Assembly: GCA_964625745.1 (NCBI GenBank)
Contig: CAZVCJ010000151.1
Span: 1 to 9,449, forward strand
DNA from: CAZVCJ01 sp964625745
GTDB taxonomy: Bacteria; Chloroflexota; Anaerolineae; VGOG01
Direction: 5' to 3'
DNA length: 9,449 nucleotides
Below, piece after piece: positions 1 to 4,862 of the stretch. The position numbers were made by a program, and so were the translations under genes. Numbering within the stretch: the stretch's first letter is position 1; the number at the start of each line of letters is the position of its first letter. The notes under the pieces are model-generated. The model was not told where the DNA came from and ran no database searches. It saw nothing but the letters and a program-made list of their open reading frames with translations.

Positions 1-858
1 GGTGAGGGCCTGGAGGGCCTGACTCAAGAGCTGATCCAGCGCGGGGCCGACAGCGTCTACCTGGCCGACGATCCGCGTCTGGCCGAATATCACCTGGAAA
101 CCTACGCCCAGGTGCTGAGCGACCTCTTCCAGGGGCAGAAGCCAGAGATCATCCTTTTCGGAGCCAGCGAACTGGGCCAGGAGTTGGCCCCTCGCCTGGC
201 TCAACGCCTGGGGGCTGGCCTGATCTCCGATTGCGTTGACCTATCCATTGATGAAACCGAGCGCGTCCTGTTGGCCAGGCATCCGGTCTACGGAGGTGAG
301 TATTTCCACGTCAGCACCTTCCTGGGGGCCAAACCCCAGATAGCAACGGTGCGCCCCGGCGCCTTCCGCCTCCCCTTCGCCGACGAGTACCGCTACGGAG
401 ACGTGGAGGAGATAACTGTCAATCTGGAGGGCGTCGAAGGCAAAGTCAAGGTGCTCAGCGTATCTGGCGAGGAAGCTCCTCCCCAAGTGCCTCTATCCAA
501 AGCCAGGGTCATCGTCGCTGGCGGGCGGGGCGTGGGAGACGCTGAAGGTTTCGCCCTGGTCGAGGCGCTGGCGGAGGCCCTGGGTGGCCAGGTGGCAGGC
601 TCACGCGGGGCCCTGGACGAGGGCTGGATCGGCGAAGAGCAATTGGTGGGACTGAGTGAAATCACAGTCAGGCCCGACCTCTACATCGCCTGCGGAATCT
701 CCGGCGACGTCCACCACTACTTCGCCATGCAGGAGTCCAAGTTCGTGGTGGCCATCCACAAAGACCCTGACGCCCCCATCTTCAAGACAGCCAACCTGGG
801 CATCGTGGGCGATCCCAAAGAGGTCATCCCACCGCTGCTGGCAGCCCTCTCCCCCTAA
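1..858 (+). CDS. etfA: Electron transfer flavoprotein alpha subunit, 5'-truncated
   Basis: EtfA binds FAD and, with EtfB, carries electrons from flavin dehydrogenases such as acyl-CoA dehydrogenases to the respiratory chain, or takes part in flavin-based bifurcation. The frame is open from base 1 to TAA at 856-858, giving 285 visible residues. The family is about 320 long, so roughly 35-40 N-terminal residues are missing. The first part matches the N-terminal alpha/beta domain (GADSVYLADDPRL, residues 16-28). The C-terminal FAD domain shows AGGRGVG, SRGALDEGW (201-209), VRPDLYIACGISG, a His pair at 238-239, and KDPDAPIF followed by a GIVGD end. One FAD-loop motif is unusual: VGLSEIT (216-222) stands where most EtfA have VGQTGKT. 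GTG at 112 could be mistaken for a start but lies inside the conserved domain. EtfB would be expected upstream, outside the window. Family assignment is firm; the electron partner cannot be told. Confidence 0.95.
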   Translation, partial: GEGLEGLTQELIQRGADSVYLADDPRLAEYHLETYAQVLSDLFQGQKPEIILFGASELGQELAPRLAQRLGAGLISDCVDLSIDETERVLLARHPVYGGEYFHVSTFLGAKPQIATVRPGAFRLPFADEYRYGDVEEITVNLEGVEGKVKVLSVSGEEAPPQVPLSKARVIVAGGRGVGDAEGFALVEALAEALGGQVAGSRGALDEGWIGEEQLVGLSEITVRPDLYIACGISGDVHHYFAMQESKFVVAIHKDPDAPIFKTANLGIVGDPKEVIPPLLAALSP

Positions 859-943
859 CCCCCTCTCCCAACCCTGGGCGAGGGGGGATTGAAGCTCCCT
901 GCCGCTACTTCCCCCCCAGAGTTGGGGGGGACTGAGGGGGGCT
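851..943. repeat. C-run/G-run inverted-repeat element after etfA
   Basis: This G+C-extreme stretch starts at the last etfA codons. It holds two hairpins. The first is 859-870 paired with 875-886 (one mismatch, 4-base loop). The second is 911-918 paired with 923-930 (8 bp perfect, loop GAGT). The core CCCAACCCTGGG of the first recurs in reverse complement in the second as CCCAACTCTGGG, so the two halves form an imperfect inverted pair separated by about 23 bases. C-run/G-run elements like this are, from memory, widely dispersed between genes in Chloroflexota drafts. It may be a small non-autonomous repeat and may also help end the etf transcript, although no T-run follows. Confidence 0.6.
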
Positions 944-955
944 TATAGTAAGCAA

Positions 956-994
956 CAAACGGGTAGATGAGCAGAGTCGCCATCTACCCGTTTG
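956..994 (+). terminator. Strong intergenic hairpin, probable terminator of the etf transcript
   Basis: A perfect 14-bp stem (956-969 with 981-994, arm CAAACGGGTAGATG) closes an 11-base loop at 970-980. It lies about 100 bases after the etfA stop, between two co-directional genes. The 3' side has only TTTGCTT rather than a clean T-run, so intrinsic termination is likely but not certain. An operator or repeat-derived stem is the alternative. Confidence 0.6.
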
Positions 995-1020
995 CTTATC
1001 TAATGGGAATGTGCTATCAT
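992..1020 (+). promoter_or_regulatory. Candidate sigma-70-type promoter for the threonine ammonia-lyase gene
   Basis: TTGCTT at 992-997 and TATCAT at 1015-1020 are separated by exactly 17 bases. The -10 box matches TATAAT at five of six positions; the -35 box is weak. Transcription would start near 1027 and give a leader of about 90 bases. The -35 box lies on the 3' arm of the hairpin at 956-994. This is based only on consensus matching. Confidence 0.4.
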
Positions 1021-1037
1021 ACTCCTGGCTAGCAGCC

Positions 1038-1082
1038 TGTCGGAGAGGTCGTGTTCCCAGACTTCCGAAGTCTTCTCCGACA
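1038..1082 (+). promoter_or_regulatory. Structured 5' leader upstream of the threonine ammonia-lyase gene
   Basis: Two perfect stems stack on each other. TGTCGGAGA (1038-1046) pairs with TCTCCGACA (1074-1082). Directly inside, AGACTT (1059-1064) pairs with AAGTCT (1068-1073) around a CCG loop. Only a 12-base bulge on the 5' side (1047-1058) interrupts the 15 bp. It sits between the candidate promoter and the ribosome binding site, so it could be a regulatory leader or a dyad operator. I recognise no known riboswitch; the conserved T-box sequence is absent and no T-run follows. Confidence 0.4.
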
Positions 1083-1104
1083 AGCTCCTAGATATTGGAT
1101 ATTG

Positions 1105-1109
1105 AGGAG
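1105..1109 (+). promoter_or_regulatory. Shine-Dalgarno site fixing the start at 1117
   Basis: AGGAG lies 7 bases before ATG 1117. The competing in-frame GTG at 1051 has only a purine stretch 2 bases away, too close, and would add 22 residues that look unlike the family and are encoded by the leader hairpin. Confidence 0.75.
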
Positions 1110-1116
1110 TGAGACT

Positions 1117-2085
1117 ATGTTGGGTTTGCACGACATCCTGGCCGCGCAGCGAGAGATCGGCGGGTTGATCGCCAGGACACCACTGACGTATTCTTTTCTT
1201 TTGAGCCAGCGGGTGGGCTGCGAGGTCTATCTCAAGCTGGAGAATTGGCAAAAGACAGGTTCTTTCAAGCTGCGAGGAGCCATCAACAAAGTCGCCAGCC
1301 TGACCGAGGAAGAGAAGGCCAGGGGACTGGTGACGGCTTCGGCGGGGAACCACGCCCTGGGCGTAGCCTACGCCGCCCGAGCCCTGGGCAACGTGCCGAC
1401 CACCCTGTTCGTCCCCGTCAACGCTCCTGCTTCCAAGCTGAAAAAGCTGGAGGAGTTTGAGTGCGACGTTGTCCTCTCAGGAAGCTTTTACGACGAGGCT
1501 CATCGCGCCGCCGTGGATTTCGAGCGACTTCACGGCGCTACTTACGTCCACGCTTACGATGACCCCCTGACCATGGCCGGCCAGGGCACGGTAGGGCTGG
1601 AGATCATGGAAGACTTGCCAGAGGCCGAGACGATCCTGGTGCCCGTGGGCGGCGGCGGGCTGATCGCCGGCATAGCCGTAGCTGCCAAAGCGATCAACCC
1701 TCATGTACAAGTCATCGGGGTGCAGCCTGAGGCATCGCCAGCGGCCTACCTCTCGCTGCGCGACGGCCACCCCTACGAGGAGTACGACGCCGCCCCCACC
1801 ATCGCCGATGGTCTGGCCGGGGGCTTTGGCCGTCTCCCCTTCGAGATGGCTGGCCACCTCATTGACGATATCGTCCTGGTGAGCGAGGAAGAGACGCGCG
1901 CCGCCATCTTCGCCCTGCTGGAGCTGGCCCAGTTGGTGGTGGAAGGCGCCGGCGCGGTGAGCGTAGCCGCCCTGCTGGCCGGAAAGGTGAACCTGATGCG
2001 GCAAAAAGTGGTGGCGGTATTGAGCGGGGCCAACATAGACGCCAGCCTTCTTTTCGAGATCATGGATGAACAAAGTGAAACGTGA
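1117..2085 (+). CDS. ilvA: Threonine ammonia-lyase (threonine dehydratase), short catabolic-type
   Basis: This fold-type II PLP enzyme converts L-threonine to 2-oxobutanoate and ammonia, feeding isoleucine synthesis or threonine degradation; L-serine is often also a substrate. From ATG 1117 it is 322 residues. GSFKLRGA carries the PLP lysine at K51, SAGNHALG (75-82) binds the substrate/PLP, GGGGL (178-182) cradles the phosphate, and LSGANID near the end supplies S303 for the pyridine nitrogen. DDPLTMAGQGT (148-158) is also typical of the family. The regulatory C-terminal ACT-like domains of biosynthetic IlvA are absent, so the length matches TdcB-type or serine-racemase-like enzymes. The gene appears to have its own promoter and leader. 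The frame ends inside a short direct repeat that supplies the last codons. The symbol ilvA is the generic one; tdcB would be equally defensible, and serine racemase activity cannot be excluded. Confidence 0.9.
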   Translation: MLGLHDILAAQREIGGLIARTPLTYSFLLSQRVGCEVYLKLENWQKTGSFKLRGAINKVASLTEEEKARGLVTASAGNHALGVAYAARALGNVPTTLFVPVNAPASKLKKLEEFECDVVLSGSFYDEAHRAAVDFERLHGATYVHAYDDPLTMAGQGTVGLEIMEDLPEAETILVPVGGGGLIAGIAVAAKAINPHVQVIGVQPEASPAAYLSLRDGHPYEEYDAAPTIADGLAGGFGRLPFEMAGHLIDDIVLVSEEETRAAIFALLELAQLVVEGAGAVSVAALLAGKVNLMRQKVVAVLSGANIDASLLFEIMDEQSET

Positions 2086-2102
2086 AGACGTGAAACGTGA
2101 AG
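2075..2102 (+). repeat. 13-base direct repeat, period 15, across the stop codon of ilvA
   Basis: GTGAAACGTGAAG occurs at 2075-2087 and again at 2090-2102, with two bases between. The stop codon TGA (2083-2085) lies inside the first copy, so the last codons of the enzyme are repeat-derived. From memory, GTGAAAC-type intergenic repeats are common in Anaerolineae drafts. Confidence 0.7.
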
Positions 2103-2170
2103 CACCTGTTGGGCGAGGCCTCTGGCCGATGCCCCTTTCACCTCGGTCGGAGACCTTCGGCGATCAAAGA

Positions 2171-2176
2171 AAGGAG
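2171..2176 (+). promoter_or_regulatory. Shine-Dalgarno site fixing the start at 2186
   Basis: AAGGAG lies 9 bases before ATG 2186. It supports this start over an in-frame ATG at 2066, which lies inside the preceding gene and would add 40 residues from the intergenic repeat. Confidence 0.7.
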
Positions 2177-2185
2177 CGTCAAATC

Positions 2186-2992
2186 ATGCACAAATCACCT
2201 TTCCCCGGCATGGACCCCTATCTCGAAGGCGAGATGTGGCAAGAGTTCCATGATCGGCTCGCCAACCAGATCAGTGAACAATTGATCCCCTTGCTTCTAC
2301 CCAAGTACGTCGCCTTGCTGAACAAACGTTACGTCATTGAGCGTTCTGGCCCAGGCATCTTCGGGATAGCGCTGCAGCGCGTCATCTATCCCGACGTTCA
2401 CGTCGTTCGCCCCCCCAGCGTTAACGAGGCGGCGCCTGTATATACAACGGTCGCCCCGCCAGCGATCGAACTGGTGAACCCGTTCCTGGTGGAGGTGCCG
2501 CTTCTCAGCGTCGAAATCCGCGACATAGCTGAGCGCCGCCTGGTCACGGTGATTGAAATCCTGTCCCCTGTCAACAAACGTGGGGACGGCTTCCAGGAGT
2601 ATGTCGAAAAGCGCACCGCGCTTCTGCGGACCCAGACCCACTTGCTGGAAATAGACCTGCTGCGGGGCGGGCGGCGAATCCCTCTTACCGGTGGCGAATT
2701 GCCACCCGCTTCGTACTACGTTTTTCTCAGCCGCTTCACCCGCCGTCCGGTGAGCGAGGTCTGGCCGACGGGCTTGCGCGAACCGTTGCCCACGGTGCCC
2801 GTTCCCCTGCTGCCGCCCGACCCCGACGTGCCCCTCCAATTGCAGGTCGCCATCAAAGCCTGTTTCGAGTTGGTGGGCTACGAACGATTGCTGGACTACA
2901 CTCAACCCCCACCGCCGCCCCTCGATGCCGACGACCTGACCTGGGTGAGGGGCAGGGTAGAGGAGTGGGAGAGTGAAAGGTACACAACATGA
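2186..2992 (+). CDS. DUF4058 family protein
   Basis: A 268-residue soluble protein with the full signature of the uncharacterised DUF4058 family. It opens with SPFPGMDPYLE (4-14) followed by W and FHDRL. It continues with YPDVHVV (68-74), TVIEILSPVNKR (121-132), EYVEKR, then HLLEIDLLRGG (152-162), and ends with DYTQPPPPPLDADD (237-250). Function is unknown. The PDV segment followed about 50 residues later by IEILSP resembles the Uma2/DUF820 pattern of PD-(D/E)XK-like folds, with D70 and E124 as possible acidic residues and K131 or K142 as the lysine; this is inference. There is no signal peptide or membrane segment. Its stop overlaps the start of the downstream histidine kinase as ATGA, so the two are probably co-translated. 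The start is fixed by the AAGGAG site. The 100 bases upstream show a direct repeat but no convincing promoter. Confidence 0.88.
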   Translation: MHKSPFPGMDPYLEGEMWQEFHDRLANQISEQLIPLLLPKYVALLNKRYVIERSGPGIFGIALQRVIYPDVHVVRPPSVNEAAPVYTTVAPPAIELVNPFLVEVPLLSVEIRDIAERRLVTVIEILSPVNKRGDGFQEYVEKRTALLRTQTHLLEIDLLRGGRRIPLTGGELPPASYYVFLSRFTRRPVSEVWPTGLREPLPTVPVPLLPPDPDVPLQLQVAIKACFELVGYERLLDYTQPPPPPLDADDLTWVRGRVEEWESERYTT

Positions 2993-4796
2993 AAGACCAA
3001 GACAAGACAAAAGAGCAACTTATAAATGAACTGGCGGAAATGCGCCAACGGATCGCTGAATTGGAAGAAGCCGACACCGAGCGCAAGCGGGCAGAGGAGG
3101 CGCTGCGGGAGAGTGAGCAACGGCTTGCCCTCGCTGTTGATGGCTCGAACGGAGGTCAGTGGCACTATGAATTGAATCCCGATGATCCCCTGCACGCTAT
3201 TGGCGACGCCTACTTCTCGCCGCGCTTGAAGAGCTTCATCGGCTACGAGGATAACGAATTCCCAAACTCCCTGGCAGCCTGGGAGAGCCGAGTCGTCCCT
3301 GAAGATCTGGCGGTGTTGCTAGAGAAGTCGCGAGCCCACCGAGCAGGCTGGAAGGACTCTTACGAGATGGAATATCGCATCCGTCACAAGGATGGTAGCA
3401 TCCGCTGGATCTATAGCCGTGGTAGAGTCCGGCGGGATGAGCGCGGCCGGCCCATTCGGTTCGCCGGGATAGACTGGGACATCACCGAGCGNNNNNNNNN
3501 NNNNNNNNNNNNNNNNNNNNNNNNNNNNNNNNNNNNNNNNNNNNNNNNNNNNNNNNNNNNNNNNNNNNNNNNNNNNNNNNNNNNNNNNNNNATGAGCGCG
3601 GCCGGCCCATTCGGTTCGCCGGGATAGACTGGGACATCACCGAGCGGGTGCGGGCGGAGGAGGCACTGCGCCGCCGAGCCGAGGAATTAGCCACGCTCCA
3701 GGCAACTGTGCTCGACATCACCACTCCGCACGATTTGCCGACCCTGCTCCAGACCATCGTCGAGCGGGCCGCGCGACTGCTAGACACTCCAGGCGGCGGG
3801 CTGTACCTGTGCGATCCGGACCAAAAAGAAGTCCGCTGCGTGGTGAGCTACAACACCCCGTATGATTACGCCGGGACGGTGCTCAAGTACGGCGAGGGGG
3901 CGGCTGGCGCCGTGGCCCAGACCGGGGAACCGCTGATCGTTGATGATTATCGTACCTGGAGTGGACGAGCCGCTGTCTACGAGGAGAATCATCCCTTCAC
4001 GGCCGTGCTTACCACGCCGATGGTTTGGCAGGGTCAGGTAACGGGGGTGATCCACGTCCTGCACGATGTGGAAAGCCGGTGCTTTACACAGGCTGACCTG
4101 GAATTGCTAACCTTATTCGCCAACCACGCGGCCATCGCTGTCGAGAATGCCCGACTCTACGAAAAGGCCCTCCAGGACGCCAAAACCAAATCCTTCCTGC
4201 TGGACGAGGTCAATCACCGCGTCAAGAACACCCTGGTCGCCATCATCGGCCTGCTCCACGTCGAACAAAGCTACGCCGCGATGGCGGATCACACCACCTA
4301 CGAAGCCATCATTCGTAATCTAACCAACCGGGTAAGTGGGCTGGCCACGGTGCATGACCTGCTTTCCGCTTCCGAGTGGGCGCCCTTGCCGCTGAGCGAC
4401 CTGGCCGGCCAGGTCATCAAGTCTGCCATGCAGATACGCCCCCGCGACAAGCAGGTCTTCATAGACGTGCCACCCTCCCCGGTGCGGGTGACGCCCGACC
4501 AGGCGCACAACCTGGCACTGGTCATCAACGAGTTGGCAACCAACACTATCAAGCACACCCTGCCGGGGCGCAACGAGGCCCATATCAGCGTTCGCATCGC
4601 CCTGGAGGATGACGTCGTTCTGTTCGAGTATCGGGACGACGGACCGGGCTATCCGGAGGACGTGTTGCAGTTGGAGCGCCACGCGGTGGGATTTGACCTG
4701 ATAAAGAACCTGACACGCCAGAACTTGCGAGGGGAACTGTCACTGCACAACGATGAGGGTGCGGTGACTGTCATTCGACTCCCAGCCCAGGCGTAG
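2989..4796 (+). CDS. Soluble PAS-GAF sensor histidine kinase (HisKA_2 class), interrupted by an assembly gap
   Basis: The start ATG overlaps the DUF4058 stop; GAAAGG lies 8 bases upstream. An N run (3492-3591) splits the gene, but deleting it with one copy of the flanking 55-base repeat gives an unbroken 550-residue protein, used for the numbering here. Residues 1-43 are a charged coiled coil; about 44-167 a PAS_3-type domain ending DWDITER; about 176-340 a GAF domain ending IAVENARLY. The HisKA_2 dimerisation segment has the motif EVNHRVKN with phosphoacceptor H358. The HATPase has an N-box NELATN (462-467) and DDGPG (498-502). No transmembrane segment is visible, so it should sense a cytoplasmic signal; the ligand is unknown. 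The domain order and H-box resemble PdtaS. The next gene begins with a receiver domain and is its likely partner. The read-through frame in N and the short out-of-frame tail after the gap are artefacts. Confidence 0.85.
3076..3117 (+). repeat. PAS-linker DNA repeat, copy 1
   Basis: This 42-base segment encodes the TERKRAEEALRESE linker in the kinase's N-terminal coiled coil. It matches 5667-5708 in the downstream gene with only two mismatches, the first 23 bases being identical. Looser relatives occur near 3643, 5289 and 6050. Nucleotide identity this high across two genes suggests recent duplication or gene conversion of the linker. Confidence 0.7.
3437..3646. other. Assembly gap (100 N at 3492-3591) flanked by an exact 55-base duplication
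   Basis: Bases 3437-3491 and 3592-3646 are identical over 55 positions, directly abutting the N run on both sides. Fifty-five is a common de Bruijn k-mer length, and neighbouring contigs in such graphs share exactly one k-mer. The gap is therefore best read as a scaffolder placeholder between overlapping contigs, with no missing sequence. Joining 3491 to 3647 keeps the frame and gives ITERVRAEEAL, the normal PAS-to-GAF linker. Confidence 0.85.
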
Positions 4797-4798
4797 AA

Positions 4799-4830
4799 TC
4801 ACGGAGTCACGGAAGAACACGATAACACGA
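4799..4830 (+). repeat. Degenerate octamer tandem repeat between kinase and receiver genes
   Basis: TCACGGA recurs at 4799-4805 and 4807-4813, then AACACGA at 4816-4822 and 4824-4830, giving a spacing of about 8 bases. It fills the first half of the 66-base gap between the two signalling genes. CACGGAG-like repeats are, from memory, frequent between genes of Anaerolineae and some other uncultured bacteria. No promoter or terminator is visible in this gap. Confidence 0.5.
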
Positions 4831-4848
4831 AAGACCTGGGATTGCCAC

Positions 4849-4854
4849 AGGAGG
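4849..4854 (+). promoter_or_regulatory. Perfect Shine-Dalgarno site for the receiver-PAS-GAF gene
   Basis: AGGAGG lies 8 bases before ATG 4863. It fixes the start just ahead of the receiver domain and predicts strong, independent translation initiation of the giant protein rather than pure coupling to the kinase gene. Confidence 0.8.
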
Positions 4855-4862
4855 CACAACAA

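Noticed and set aside
876..941. Possible G-quadruplex from four G-runs
   Set aside because: The runs are separated by a loop of more than 30 bases and each is complementary to a neighbouring C-run, so hairpins are far more likely.
1051..1116. GTG at 1051 as the start of the threonine ammonia-lyase
   Set aside because: The extra 22 residues are encoded by the leader hairpin, the ribosome site is too close, and ATG 1117 has AGGAG at ideal spacing and the family's usual length.
1027..1116. T-box or other amino-acid riboswitch in the leader of the threonine ammonia-lyase gene
   Set aside because: The conserved T-box sequence, a specifier loop and a terminator with a T-run are all missing.
1477..2073. 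Antisense open frame opposite the threonine ammonia-lyase gene
   Set aside because: The sense strand carries all family motifs; the antisense product resembles nothing and is His/Gly-rich, as expected from a shadow frame.
2297..3010. Antisense open frame opposite DUF4058
   Set aside because: Shadow of the conserved DUF4058 frame with no domain of its own.
3592..3627. Short out-of-frame tail after the N run that would end the kinase early
   Set aside because: It results only from reading through exactly 100 placeholder bases; the true frame resumes when the duplicated 55 bases are collapsed.
4799..4830. CRISPR array
   Set aside because: Units of about 8 bases with no spacers; nothing in the window has CRISPR repeat length or regularity.
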